Source of the DNA: Methylobacterium sp. Leaf117
GTDB lineage: Bacteria > Pseudomonadota > Alphaproteobacteria > Rhizobiales > Beijerinckiaceae
Assembly: GCF_001422985.1 (NCBI RefSeq)
Contig: NZ_LMNL01000012.1
Coordinates: forward strand, 623,096 to 687,095
Reading direction: 5' to 3'
DNA: 64,000 nucleotides
A program made the translations under genes and the position numbers. Within the stretch, counting starts at the first letter, position 1. Every line of letters begins with the position of its first letter. A model generated the notes under the pieces. It was given only the letters and a program-made list of their open reading frames with translations. It was not told where the DNA came from and searched no databases. Shown here piece by piece: positions 40,453 through 49,365 of the stretch.

Positions 40453-41592
40453 ATGAGTATTGCGCGCGACGTCGTCGTTACCGGCATCGGTCTCGTCTCC
40501 TGCGCGGGCGAGGGCGTTGTGGCCCATCTGGCGGTCTTGGCAGCGGGTGCCCCCGCGCGGACGGACACCGAGACGTTCGCGCCCTACACGGTGCATCCGG
40601 TCGCGCCGATCGCCCTCGACGGACAGATCCCGAAGAAATCGGATCAGCGCCAGATGGAGCCCTGGCAGCGCCTCGGCGTCTACGCCGCCGGCCTCGCCCT
40701 CGAATCCGCCGGGGTGAAGGGCGATGCCGACCTCAAGAGCCGCATGCACCTCGTGGTCTCGGCGGGCGGTGGCGAGCGCGACACCGCGGTCGACGGCGCC
40801 ATCCTCACCGGCCTGCGCGAAGCGGCCGATCCGGGCGCCTACCTCAACGAGCATCTCCAGAACGACCTGCGTCCGACCCTCTTCCTGGCCCAGCTCTCGA
40901 ACCTGCTCGCCGGCAATATCGGCATCGTCCACGGGGTCACGGGGGCCTCGCGCACCTTCATGGGCGAGGAGGCCTGCGGCACCGACGCGCTGCGCATCGC
41001 CCAGGCGCGGATCGCCTCGGGGCAGGTCGAGTGCATGCTGGTGGGCGGCTCCTACAGCGCCGAACGTCCCGACGTGATGGTCATTCACGAGATGGGCGGC
41101 TACCTGCGCGCCCACGATTTCCGCCCGGTCTTCGACCGGACACCGGACAGCGAGGCCGGCTTCATCCTCGGAAGCGCCGCCGCCTTCCTGGTGCTGGAGA
41201 CGGCCGAGCATGCGGCAGCGCGCGGGGCAAAGGCGCTGGCACGCCTCGACATCGTGGCGAGCGACCGAACCCGGCGGCAGCCCGGCAGCACCGAAGCCAG
41301 CCTCGCCGCGCTCTGGGCCAGCACGGGCCTCGACGCCCCGGACGCCGTGATCTCCGGCGCCACCGGAGTCGCCCCGATCACCGCGGAGGAGGGCGCGGCC
41401 CTGGCGCGCCTCGCCCCGGGAATTCCCGTGACAGCGCTGGGCGACGTGACGGGCCACAGCCTCGAGACCACGGCGCCCTTCGGGGCGGCGCTGGCGGCGG
41501 CCCTGGTCTCGGAGACAGGTCTGCGCGAAGTCGCCGTGACGGTGGTGGGCCATCGCCGCGGCGAGGGCGTGATCCGAGTCACGGCGCCCTGA
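40453..41592 (+). CDS. fabF2XL: Beta-ketoacyl-ACP synthase homologue without active-site Cys (fabF2XL)
   Basis: 379 residues, thiolase fold. In place of the nucleophile elbow TACSSG the protein has VTGASRTFMGEEACG, so the catalytic Cys is missing. The NAHGT histidine motif is replaced by ISGATGVAPIT, while the late GH (TGHSLETT) remains. It therefore resembles a chain-length factor (KS-beta) paired with the complete synthase encoded next. The same missing Cys is my recollection of rhizobial FabF2XL. ATG 40453. Starts 10 bases after the dehydratase. Confidence 0.92.
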   Translation: MSIARDVVVTGIGLVSCAGEGVVAHLAVLAAGAPARTDTETFAPYTVHPVAPIALDGQIPKKSDQRQMEPWQRLGVYAAGLALESAGVKGDADLKSRMHLVVSAGGGERDTAVDGAILTGLREAADPGAYLNEHLQNDLRPTLFLAQLSNLLAGNIGIVHGVTGASRTFMGEEACGTDALRIAQARIASGQVECMLVGGSYSAERPDVMVIHEMGGYLRAHDFRPVFDRTPDSEAGFILGSAAAFLVLETAEHAAARGAKALARLDIVASDRTRRQPGSTEASLAALWASTGLDAPDAVISGATGVAPITAEEGAALARLAPGIPVTALGDVTGHSLETTAPFGAALAAALVSETGLREVAVTVVGHRRGEGVIRVTAP

Positions 41593-41661
41593 GATGCCGA
41601 TTCGATCGGAGCGGCCACAATGGGCGAAGGGCCCTTGCAAAGAACGGTGTAGAACGGCGCG

Positions 41662-42960
41662 ATGACGAACCCATCTCCCCGGCACGCGACGAATCGGGAC
41701 ACGAAGGGCCGGCCGCTGGTGGCGGTGACAGGTCTCGGCATCGTCACCTCCCTCGGCCAGGGGCAGGCCGACAACTGGGCCGCCTTGACGGCCGGCCGCT
41801 CAGGGATCCACGCCATTCGGCGCTTTCCCACAGAGGGCCTGCGCACCCGCATCGCCGGCACCGTCGACTTCCTCGACACCGATCCGCTGGTCGCCCCCGC
41901 CCTGTCGCAGCGCTTCGCGGAGGAAGCCGCCGACGAGGCTATCGCGCAATCGGGCCTCGGCCGCCCCGGCGACTTTCCCGGCGCCCTGTTCATCGCCGTG
42001 CCCCCGGTGGAGATCGAATGGCCGCAGCGCCAAGCCCTGGCCGAGGCCTCTGGCCAGAACGGCCCGATCACCTATACCGACCTGCAGCGCGCCGCCGCGA
42101 GCCGGCGCTTCGACGCCTGGCACGACCTCTTCATCTTCGGCACGGTGGCCGACCACATCGCCGACCGCTTCGGCACCAAGGGCTCGCCGATCTCGCTCTC
42201 CACCGCGTGCTCGTCGGGCGCCACCGCGATCCAGCTCGGGGTCGAGGCGATCCGGCGCGGCGAGGTGAAGGCCGCCCTCTGCATCGGCACCGACGGCTCA
42301 GTGAACCCGGAATCGCTGATTCGCTTCTCGCTGCTCTCCGCCCTCTCCACCCAGAACGACCCGCCGGAGGCGGCCTCGAAGCCGTTCTCGAAGAATCGTG
42401 ACGGCTTCGTGATGGGCGAGGGCGCCGGCGCCCTGGTGTTGGAGGACGCGGAGGCCGCACGCGCCCGGGGCGCGAAGATCCTTGGCTACGTGCTCGGCTG
42501 CGGCGAGAAGGGCGACGGCTTCCACCGCACCCGGTCGAGCCCCGACGGCGCCCCCGGCATCGCAGCGATCCGCGCGGCCCTGGACGATGCCGGTACGGAA
42601 CCCGACGCCATCGACACCGTGAACGCCCACGGCACCTCGACGCCCGAGAACGACAAGATGGAAGCGATGAGCTGCGCCGCCGTCTTCGGCGACCGCATCC
42701 GCACCCTGCCGGTGTCCTCCAACAAGTCGATGATCGGGCACACCCTCACGGCCGCCGGAGCGGTGGAGGCGGTGATCTCGCTCCTCACCATCACGTATGG
42801 CCGCATTCCGCCGACCATCAACTACGCGATGCCCGACCCGGCCATCCCCCTCGACATCGTGGCGCAAGCCCGCGACGTTCCGGTGCGCCGGGTTCTCTCG
42901 AACTCGTTCGGCTTCGGTGGCCAGAACACCTGTCTCGTGCTGGCGGACGAGCCGGCATGA
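41662..42960 (+). CDS. fabF1XL: Beta-ketoacyl-ACP synthase (fabF1XL)
   Basis: 432 residues. Complete Cys-His-His triad: STACSSGATAIQ, NAHGTSTPENDKME and KSMIGHTLTAAGAVEA. It condenses malonyl units onto the AcpXL-bound chain, probably as a heterodimer with the Cys-less partner upstream. The N-terminal PLVAVTGLGIVTSLG is standard. ATG 41662 and the stop overlaps the next gene's ATG as ATGA. Confidence 0.94.
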   Translation: MTNPSPRHATNRDTKGRPLVAVTGLGIVTSLGQGQADNWAALTAGRSGIHAIRRFPTEGLRTRIAGTVDFLDTDPLVAPALSQRFAEEAADEAIAQSGLGRPGDFPGALFIAVPPVEIEWPQRQALAEASGQNGPITYTDLQRAAASRRFDAWHDLFIFGTVADHIADRFGTKGSPISLSTACSSGATAIQLGVEAIRRGEVKAALCIGTDGSVNPESLIRFSLLSALSTQNDPPEAASKPFSKNRDGFVMGEGAGALVLEDAEAARARGAKILGYVLGCGEKGDGFHRTRSSPDGAPGIAAIRAALDDAGTEPDAIDTVNAHGTSTPENDKMEAMSCAAVFGDRIRTLPVSSNKSMIGHTLTAAGAVEAVISLLTITYGRIPPTINYAMPDPAIPLDIVAQARDVPVRRVLSNSFGFGGQNTCLVLADEPA

Positions 42961-43733
42961 AGACGGACCTGCGCCCCGAATCCCATACGCGCGTCCTCGT
43001 CACCGGCGGCGCCTCGGGCCTCGGAGCCGCCATCGTGCGGGCGCTCGCCGCCGCCGGACACGATGTCACCTTCACGTATCGCTCCTCCGGCGCTGCGGCC
43101 GAGGCCCTCGTGGCGGATCTCGTCGCGACGTATCCCGGCCGCGCGATCACCGCCGAAGCCCTGGACCTCGCGGACCGGCCCGCGCTCGACGCCTTCTGCG
43201 ACCGGATCGAGGACGAGCGCTTCTACGGCTATGTCCACAATGCCGGCCAATCCTCCGATGCACTCGCGGCGATGCTGGACCAGGACCGGGCCGAGGCGGC
43301 CATGCAGGTAAATTTCTGGTCGCTCACCCGCCTGGCGAAATCCCTCGTGCGGGGCATGATCCGGGGGCGTTCCGGGCGCATCGTCGCCATCGGCTCGGTG
43401 GCGGCCCTGCAGGCCAGTCCGGGCAACGCGGCCTATGCCGCCACCAAGGGCGCCCTGATCGCCTATTGCCGGACGCTCGCGATCGAATCGGCCAAGCGCG
43501 GTGTCACCGTCAACGTGATCGCGCCGGGCTTCATCGACACCGAGATGATGGCGCCTTATGCCGCCTATCGCGCCACCATGGAGCGCCAGATTCCCGCTGG
43601 CCGCTTTGCGAGGCCCGAGGACGTGGCGGCCCTCGCGGCTTTCCTGATGGGCGAGGGCGCGGCCTACATCACCGGGACGGTTCTGCCGGTCGATGGCGGC
43701 CTCACCGCCATGATGGGCGTCCACCGCACCTGA
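42957..43733 (+). CDS. FabG-like short-chain dehydrogenase within the acpXL cluster
   Basis: 258 residues. NAD(P)-binding TGGASGLG near residues 14-21, HNAGQSSD, catalytic Ser in IAIGSVAA, YAATK with Tyr/Lys, and the C-terminal ITGTVLPVDGG common to FabG. It would reduce the 3-ketoacyl-AcpXL made by the synthases. The four-base overlap with fabF1XL implies translational coupling. Rhizobium acpXL clusters as I remember them lack a dedicated reductase here, so this may be a lineage-specific addition. Confidence 0.92.
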   Translation: MKTDLRPESHTRVLVTGGASGLGAAIVRALAAAGHDVTFTYRSSGAAAEALVADLVATYPGRAITAEALDLADRPALDAFCDRIEDERFYGYVHNAGQSSDALAAMLDQDRAEAAMQVNFWSLTRLAKSLVRGMIRGRSGRIVAIGSVAALQASPGNAAYAATKGALIAYCRTLAIESAKRGVTVNVIAPGFIDTEMMAPYAAYRATMERQIPAGRFARPEDVAALAAFLMGEGAAYITGTVLPVDGGLTAMMGVHRT

Positions 43734-43747
43734 GACCAAGCCGTCCC

Positions 43748-44041
43748 ATGTTCTCGCGCCTCTCGTCCGCCATCCCAGCCGCGCTGGTCCTGGCCCTGCT
43801 TGCCGCTGTCCCGGCCTCGGCCGCCGAGGCGTACCGGGTCGACGGCCTTCCACGCGGCGAGACCCTCAGCATCCGCGAGACGCCGGACGCGGCTGCCCCC
43901 GCCCTTGGGCAGGCGCCGGTGGGCGCCCGCCTGCGCGGCTTCGGCTGCACCGCCGACACCCCGAGCGGGCTGACCTGGTGCCGGGTCAAGGCCGGCCCGA
44001 TCCTCGGCTGGGCCCGGCGGCGCTATCTGTCGCCGGAGTGA
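43748..44041 (+). CDS. Exported SH3-like domain protein
   Basis: 97 residues: signal peptide (residues 1-25, ending PASAAEA) then a bacterial SH3-type domain (LSIRETPDAAAPALGQAPVGARLRGFGCT to GWARRRYLSPE) with two Cys. Bacterial SH3 domains usually bind peptidoglycan or envelope proteins. It lies 14 bases after the reductase gene, inside the lipid A acyl cluster. Specific role unknown. Confidence 0.82.
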   Translation: MFSRLSSAIPAALVLALLAAVPASAAEAYRVDGLPRGETLSIRETPDAAAPALGQAPVGARLRGFGCTADTPSGLTWCRVKAGPILGWARRRYLSPE

Positions 44042-44097
44042 ATGCGGGCCGACGGGTTGATGCCCCGTGCCGCGAAGGTTAGCCAGAGCGGCATCAC

Positions 44098-44233
44098 CGC
44101 ATTCCCCTCTCCCCTCCGCGGGAGAGGGGGGCCCGCACCAGCGGGTCGGGTGAGGGGAGCGCCATCTCCGGACAGGGCGCCCCTCGCCCGCCTGCTCCAC
44201 AGGCACCCTCCTCCGCAGAGGGGGAGGGTATTC
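44098..44233. repeat. C-rich palindromic intergenic element (REP-like)
   Basis: Contains two hairpins, ctctcccctccgcgggagagg and ccctcctccgcagagggggaggg, with a linker including gggtgagggg and cgcccctcgcccg. The arrangement and composition resemble the element between urtA and urtB. It fills most of the 221-bp gap between the SH3 gene and the dehydrogenase gene and may split the cluster's transcript. Confidence 0.65.
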
Positions 44234-44262
44234 GGATGCGCCCGCGAAGAGAAAAGAGCCCC

Positions 44263-45285
44263 ATGCAAGCCCTTCAGCTCCACGGCGACCGCGACCTGCG
44301 CCTCGAAGACGTCGCGGAGCCCGCCGCCCCCGGCACCGGCGAGGTCCAGATCCGCGTGCGCGCCGTGGGCCTCAACTTCATCGACGTCTGGGGCTTTCGC
44401 GGCATGGCCTTCGCCAAGCGCAAGCTTCCCCTCGCCGTGGGGGCCGAAGCCTCGGGCGAGATCGTCTGCATCGGCGAGGGCGTCACGAATCTGGCCGAGG
44501 GCGACCGGGTGGCGATGTACGGCGCCCAAACCTGCGGGCGGTGCAAGGCCTGTCGGGAGGGGCGTGACAACCTGTGCGAGGACGTCTCCGGCGTCATGGG
44601 CTTCCACATCGACGGCTTTGCCCGCGAGCGCGTCACCATGCAGGCCCGCCTCGTGGTCAAGATCCCGGACGGCGTCAGCTTCACCGATGCGGCCTGTGCC
44701 CCCGTGGCCTTCGGCACCGTGCAGCACATGCTGTTCGACAATGCCCGCCTGGAGCCCGGCGAGAGCATCCTCGTCCATGCCGGCGGCTCCGGCATCGGTA
44801 CGGCGGCGATCAAGATGGCCAAGGCCATCGGCTGCACGGTGTTCACCACCGTGGGCGACGACGCCAAGGGCGAGAAGGCCAGGGCGCTCGGGGCCGACCA
44901 CGTCATCAACTATCGCGACGAGCGCTTCGAGGGCGAGGTGCGTCGCCTGACCAAGCGCAAGGGCGTCGACGTGGTGTTCGAGCATGTCGGACCGGACACC
45001 TGGAACGGCTCGCTCCTGTGCCTCAAGCGCGGCGGCCGCCTCGTCACCTGCGGCTCGACCTCGGGCGTCTCGACCACCATGAACCTGATGCAGCTGTTCC
45101 AGCAACAATATCGCATCACCGGCTCGTTCGGCTGCTCCATGGCCAATATCCGCGACGCCATGGCCAAGATGGCGCAAGGCATCACCCCGGTCGTGGACAC
45201 GGTCCTGCCGCTGGCCGATTTCGCGCAGGGCCTGGAACGCCTGGAATCCCGCAAGGTCTTCGGCAAAATCCTGGTGACGCTCTGA
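44263..45285 (+). CDS. Zinc-type alcohol dehydrogenase-like enoyl/quinone reductase of the acpXL cluster
   Basis: 340 residues, MDR superfamily. GroES-like N-half with GLNFIDVWGFRG and the structural zinc Cys set (CGRCKACREGRDNLC); nucleotide-binding HAGGSGIGTAAIKMAKAIG. The catalytic zinc ligands typical of true alcohol dehydrogenases are not obvious (N rather than C at the first position), so an enoyl- or quinone-reductase activity is likelier. The equivalent gene in Rhizobium acpXL clusters is proposed to reduce the enoyl intermediate. ATG 44263. Confidence 0.9.
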   Translation: MQALQLHGDRDLRLEDVAEPAAPGTGEVQIRVRAVGLNFIDVWGFRGMAFAKRKLPLAVGAEASGEIVCIGEGVTNLAEGDRVAMYGAQTCGRCKACREGRDNLCEDVSGVMGFHIDGFARERVTMQARLVVKIPDGVSFTDAACAPVAFGTVQHMLFDNARLEPGESILVHAGGSGIGTAAIKMAKAIGCTVFTTVGDDAKGEKARALGADHVINYRDERFEGEVRRLTKRKGVDVVFEHVGPDTWNGSLLCLKRGGRLVTCGSTSGVSTTMNLMQLFQQQYRITGSFGCSMANIRDAMAKMAQGITPVVDTVLPLADFAQGLERLESRKVFGKILVTL

Positions 45286-45326
45286 GTTGCGGCGCACACG
45301 GGTGCCGTCAAAGGCTAAAATGAATT

Positions 45327-46430
45327 ATGCCAGGGATCAGGGTCGTCAACGGAACGCCCCGCGTCACGGGATTCGTTTTGCTCCGCCTTGCCCTCGTTCT
45401 GAAGCGTCACCTGCCGCGGCTCGCCGGGCTCGCGATGATCCCCCTGATCCGGGGTCTGTTCTGGCTGGCGCGCCTGCTCGGGGCGGAGCGGGCGAGCCGG
45501 GTCGGCGGATGGGTCGCCCGGACGGTCGGGCCGTTCCTGCCGGCCCACCGCACCGCGGTCGCCAACCTGCGCGCCGCCTTCCCTGAACGCGATGCGGCGG
45601 CGATCCGCGCGCTCGCCTTGGAGGCGTGGGACAATCTCGGCCGCACCGGCGCGGAATACGCCCATCTTCACACCCTGTTCGATCTCGATCCGGCGGACCT
45701 CACGGCCCCCGGACGCATCACGGTCGCGGGCGAGACCCACTTCGCCGACCTGCGCGACGACGGCAAACCGGGCCTGATCTTCTCCGCCCACCTGGCGAAC
45801 TGGGAATTGCCCGCGATCTGCGCGGCGCAGTTCGGCCTCGACGCGACGGCGATCTTCCGTCCCCCCAACGATGCGGCTTCCGCCCGCCTCGTGCAGGAGG
45901 TCCGGCGCCAGACCATGGGGGGCCTCGCGGCGGCCGGGCAGGGCGCGGTTTTCGCCATGCAGGGCGTGGTCGAGCGCGGCGGCCATCTCGGCCAGCTCAT
46001 CGACCAGCACTTCACCCGGGGCGTGGTGGTGGAGTTCTTCGGCAAGCCCGTGCTGGTCAACCCGCTGCTCGGCAAGCTCGCCCGCCATTACGAGTGTCCG
46101 GTGCACGGCGCGCGCGTCGTCCGCCGCGGGGGAACCCGGTTCCACCTTGAACTGACGCCTCCCCTCGACCTGCCGCGCGATGCCTCCGGCGCCATCGACG
46201 TCCAGGGTGCGATGCAGGCGATGACGCGGGAGATCGAGGGGTGGATCCGCGAGAATCCCGGCCAGTGGCTCTGGATGCATCGGCGCTGGCGCCCCGCGAT
46301 GCTGCCGAAGCCGAAGTTGAAGCCCTCGCACGATCCGGTGCATGGCTCGGCCGGGGACCCGGCGCCGACGAGCCCGGCCGCGGATCGAGCGACCGTGATG
46401 CCGGAGAACGGCCAACCGTCGGTATCATGA
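45327..46430 (+). CDS. lpxXL: Lipid A very-long-chain acyltransferase LpxXL
   Basis: 367 residues, LpxL/MsbB (HtrB) family. N-terminal membrane anchor (about 25-50), NLRAAFPE, WDNLGRTGAEY, the catalytic-type block FSAHLANWELPAI (H-x4-E form), and the final EGWIRENPGQWLWMHRRWR. It transfers the AcpXL-bound C28-type acyl chain to lipid A at the inner membrane. The C-terminal 50 residues are non-conserved. ATG 45327; no strong ribosome-binding site. Confidence 0.93.
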   Translation: MPGIRVVNGTPRVTGFVLLRLALVLKRHLPRLAGLAMIPLIRGLFWLARLLGAERASRVGGWVARTVGPFLPAHRTAVANLRAAFPERDAAAIRALALEAWDNLGRTGAEYAHLHTLFDLDPADLTAPGRITVAGETHFADLRDDGKPGLIFSAHLANWELPAICAAQFGLDATAIFRPPNDAASARLVQEVRRQTMGGLAAAGQGAVFAMQGVVERGGHLGQLIDQHFTRGVVVEFFGKPVLVNPLLGKLARHYECPVHGARVVRRGGTRFHLELTPPLDLPRDASGAIDVQGAMQAMTREIEGWIRENPGQWLWMHRRWRPAMLPKPKLKPSHDPVHGSAGDPAPTSPAADRATVMPENGQPSVS

Positions 46431-46434
46431 CGGC

Positions 46435-47217
46435 ATGAGGCTCGCCGCGATGTTCCTGCTGCGCTGTACCGGCAGCCTGCCCCTGGCACTGGTCCTGGCA
46501 CTGGTCCTGGCCGGCGCCCTGACGGCCGTCGCGACGATGGCCCGTGCGGGCGAGCGCTCGCCGGTGGTGATCGAGCTCTACACGAGCCAGGGCTGCGCCG
46601 CGTGCCAACCGGCCTCGCGGGTGCTCGGAGACTTCGCGCGGGAGCCCGGCGTCATCGCCCTGACCTTCCCGATCACCTATTGGGACTATCTCGGCTGGAA
46701 GGATGCCTATGGCCAGCCGGCCTTCACGGCGCGGCAGCAGGCCTATGCGTCCCTGCGCGGCGAACGGCAGATCTTCACGCCCCAGGCCATCGTCAACGGC
46801 GAGCCGTCGATGATCCGCTCCGACCGGAACTCCCTGGAGCGCGCCCTGCGGCGCGCCCGGGCGAGCAGCGTGCCGTCGGTCTCGGTGAAGAGCTGGGAGG
46901 AGGGAGACCGGATCTGCATCGACGTCGGCGCGAGCACCGGGCCGGAGGCCAAAGCCGACCTGTGGCTCCTGCCGGTCATGCGCCGGCGCCGCCTCGCCAT
47001 CGGCGGCGGCGAGAACAAGGGGCAGGTCTTCGACTACATCAACGTGGTGCGGGGGATGCACCGGATCGGCGCCTGGACCGGACAGGCGGCGCATTTCGAG
47101 ATCCCGCACCGGATGGCCGAGGTGACCGAGGCCGACACCTACGTCGTGGTGCTCCAGGGCGGCAACGAGGGTCGCCCGACTCGCATTCTCGGTGCCGCCA
47201 AAGCGCCAGGGTTCTGA
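46435..47217 (+). CDS. DUF1223 thioredoxin-fold exported protein
   Basis: 260 residues. Signal peptide or anchor (10-38), then VIELYTSQGCAACQPASRVL with a CxxC pair, ITYWDYLGWKDAYGQPAFTARQQAYA and FTPQAIVNG, all diagnostic of DUF1223. Periplasmic and possibly redox-active; function unknown. It starts 4 bases after lpxXL. A short direct repeat of ctggcactggtc lies in the signal region. In many relatives DUF1223 is found near acnA instead. Confidence 0.9.
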   Translation: MRLAAMFLLRCTGSLPLALVLALVLAGALTAVATMARAGERSPVVIELYTSQGCAACQPASRVLGDFAREPGVIALTFPITYWDYLGWKDAYGQPAFTARQQAYASLRGERQIFTPQAIVNGEPSMIRSDRNSLERALRRARASSVPSVSVKSWEEGDRICIDVGASTGPEAKADLWLLPVMRRRRLAIGGGENKGQVFDYINVVRGMHRIGAWTGQAAHFEIPHRMAEVTEADTYVVVLQGGNEGRPTRILGAAKAPGF

Positions 47218-47374
47218 AGGCCCCCCGGCTTCCGGGAACGCCCCCTGTCCTCAGGACCCGATGCGGGCGCCGCCCGAGCACGGCTCCCCGGGTCGCCGCC
47301 GCCCGAGCGGCCCGTGGTTCGAGGCTGACCTCACGCGGGTTGAGGTTGAATCAGGCCACGGTTCCGATCCGGGC

Positions 47375-48655
47375 TCACGCCACCCATTCGCCGGCCCGCA
47401 TCACCGGAATCGCGCGGCCCTCGGCGGAGAGACCGTCGACGTCGATCTCCTTCGAGCCGATCATCCAGTCGATGTGGATGAGGCTGCGATTGGCCCCCCG
47501 CGCCGCGAGGTCGTCCTCGCTGAAATCCGCGCCGCCATTGCGAAAACACTTGCTGTAGGCTTGGCCGAGGGCGATGTGGCTGGCGGCGTTCTCGTCGTAG
47601 AGGGTGTTGTAGAACAGCAGCCCTGAGGCCGAGATCGCCGAGGAAGCCGGCACCAGCGCGACTTCGCCGAGGCGGCGCGCGCCCTCGTCGGTCTCCAGGA
47701 CCTTGGCCAGGACGTCGCCGCCAGTGCGGGCGGTGGCCTCGACGATGCGGCCGTCCTCGAAGCGCACGCGGATGCCGTCGATCAGCGTGCCCTGGTAGGA
47801 CAGGGGCTTGGTGCTGGTGACCGTCCCGTCGACCCGGTCCTTGTGCGGGGTGGTGAACACCTCCTCGGTGGGGATGTTGGCGTTGCAGACGATGCCGCTG
47901 CGCGAGGCCGAGGCGCCGCCGCACCATTCGTGATCATCGGCGAGGCCGACCGTAAGATCGGTGCCGGGACCGAAGAAGCGCAGAGCCGCGAAGCGGTGCG
48001 CGTTGAGGGCGTTCATGCGCGTGTGGAGAGCGGCATTGTGCGCCTCCCAGGCCGCGACCGGGTCGGGACCGTCCACGCGCGAGGCCGCGAAGATCGCATC
48101 CCACAAGCGGGCGACCGCCTCGGCCTCGGGCAGGTCGGGGAACACCGTCCTGGCCCACGGCGTGGTCGCAGCCGAGACGATGGTCCAGTTGGTGGAAAAG
48201 TTGGCGATGAGTTCGAGAGCCGGCACATAGGCCTTCGAGCGGGCGCGATTGGCGCGCGCGACCTTGCCGGCATCCTGGCCCGCCAGCAGGGACGGGTCGT
48301 CCCCCGCGATGGCGAGGCGGGCCGCGCCGTTGCGGTAGGCCTCGGCCATGCCGCTGTAGAGCCAGCCGGCGGCCGTGTCGAAGGCGTCGTCCGGCGCGTG
48401 GGCGAACCGCGCCAGGGTGGCGGCATCGTCCGCGTAGAAGGTGGTGACGAGCGAGGCTCCGGCCTTGTAGGCCTCCTCGGTGATGGCGCGAGCCAGCGGC
48501 ACCGTTTCGAGCGGCGCCGTGATCACCAGTTCCTGTCCCGGCCGCAGACCGAGGCCGACTTTCACGGCGACTTCCGCAAGGCGCTGGAGCCGCTCCGCAT
48601 GCGGGGCCGCGCCCGAAGGTGCCGCTCCGTGCGTCGTCTGCGCGATCCCGTCCAT
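47375..48655 (-). CDS. M29-family metallo-aminopeptidase (AmpS/PepS-like)
   Basis: 426 residues. The family blocks are present: LRPGQELVITAPLET, FYADDAATLARF, the substrate/metal region CNANIPTEEVFTTPHKDRVDGTV, and SGLLFYNTLYDENAASHIALGQAY with HIDWMIGS providing Glu/His/Asp ligands. Thermophilic aminopeptidase family acting on short peptides in the cytoplasm. ATG 48655. Single gene. The 157-bp gap at its 3' side holds nothing recognised. Confidence 0.93.
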   Translation of the reverse strand: MDGIAQTTHGAAPSGAAPHAERLQRLAEVAVKVGLGLRPGQELVITAPLETVPLARAITEEAYKAGASLVTTFYADDAATLARFAHAPDDAFDTAAGWLYSGMAEAYRNGAARLAIAGDDPSLLAGQDAGKVARANRARSKAYVPALELIANFSTNWTIVSAATTPWARTVFPDLPEAEAVARLWDAIFAASRVDGPDPVAAWEAHNAALHTRMNALNAHRFAALRFFGPGTDLTVGLADDHEWCGGASASRSGIVCNANIPTEEVFTTPHKDRVDGTVTSTKPLSYQGTLIDGIRVRFEDGRIVEATARTGGDVLAKVLETDEGARRLGEVALVPASSAISASGLLFYNTLYDENAASHIALGQAYSKCFRNGGADFSEDDLAARGANRSLIHIDWMIGSKEIDVDGLSAEGRAIPVMRAGEWVA

Positions 48656-48749
48656 CCCGTGTCTCCCGGTCCTGCCTGAAGCGTCTCGCGCTCAAGATCA
48701 GGTCTCGGGAGGCCAGGTCAAGCGCTGCGCGCGCCGCCCCCGCGCCAGG

Positions 48750-49043
48750 TCAGGCCGCGCGCGACCAAGTGATCTGGCCGAGGTTCTCCCGGAAGGCAAA
48801 GCGCAAGAGGTGGTCGGAGACCACGTTCTCCAGGCGTGTGAGGGCAGCCGGATCGGGAGTGGCCACCCGCATCAGGAGCGCGTCGGGACCGGCCTCGAAG
48901 GTACAGACCCGGTCCTCGCCGAAGGGCACGCGACCGGCAGCCTCGGTGGCCTCCACCGGGAACTTGTGGCTCCAGTGACGGCAGAGCTGCTTGAGATAGC
49001 GGCTCGCCTCGGCGGTCGGAACTCTCGCCTGGGAAGTCGGCAT
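48750..49043 (-). CDS. DUF2218 protein
   Basis: 97 residues. Family pattern EASRYLKQLCRHWSHKFPVE, then AGRVPFGEDRVCTFE, VVSDHLLRFAFRENLGQITW. DUF2218 proteins often accompany iron-siderophore uptake genes but none is here. AGGAGA lies about nine bases before the ATG at 49043. Confidence 0.88.
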   Translation of the reverse strand: MPTSQARVPTAEASRYLKQLCRHWSHKFPVEATEAAGRVPFGEDRVCTFEAGPDALLMRVATPDPAALTRLENVVSDHLLRFAFRENLGQITWSRAA

Positions 49044-49365
49044 CGAACGTGTCTCCTGCTCGGTCTTCGGTTGCGAACCGCGTGGTGCTGCCTCTCCGCA
49101 GGAGAGGACAAAGCGGTTAAGGGAAGCCTAACTCGCCGCACTGCACCCAATCGGCCGTCGTTGCGGTTCAGCCTCTTCAGTCCACAGAACAGCCGATTTA
49201 TGGCGCGCTGCCGTCGACAATCTGACAATCCTTTGTGCGGCGCACAATAGTAATCCGACGGGATGCGACAGGGTTCCGGCTAAATTTTTGTTGAGGCCTC
49301 CGATCAGACGTATGACGCCGCGAAGCGGGGAGGCGCTGCGGCTACTCACGATCGAGCATTCGAGA
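49044..49365. other. 322-bp gap without a gene
   Basis: Between the DUF2218 start and the stop of the FAD-linked oxidase gene. The stretch 49180-49290 is A/T-richer (ctaaatttttgttg, gacaatctgacaatcc) and probably contains the promoter of the DUF2218 gene on the minus strand. I recognise no RNA gene, repeat or coding sequence. Confidence 0.5.
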
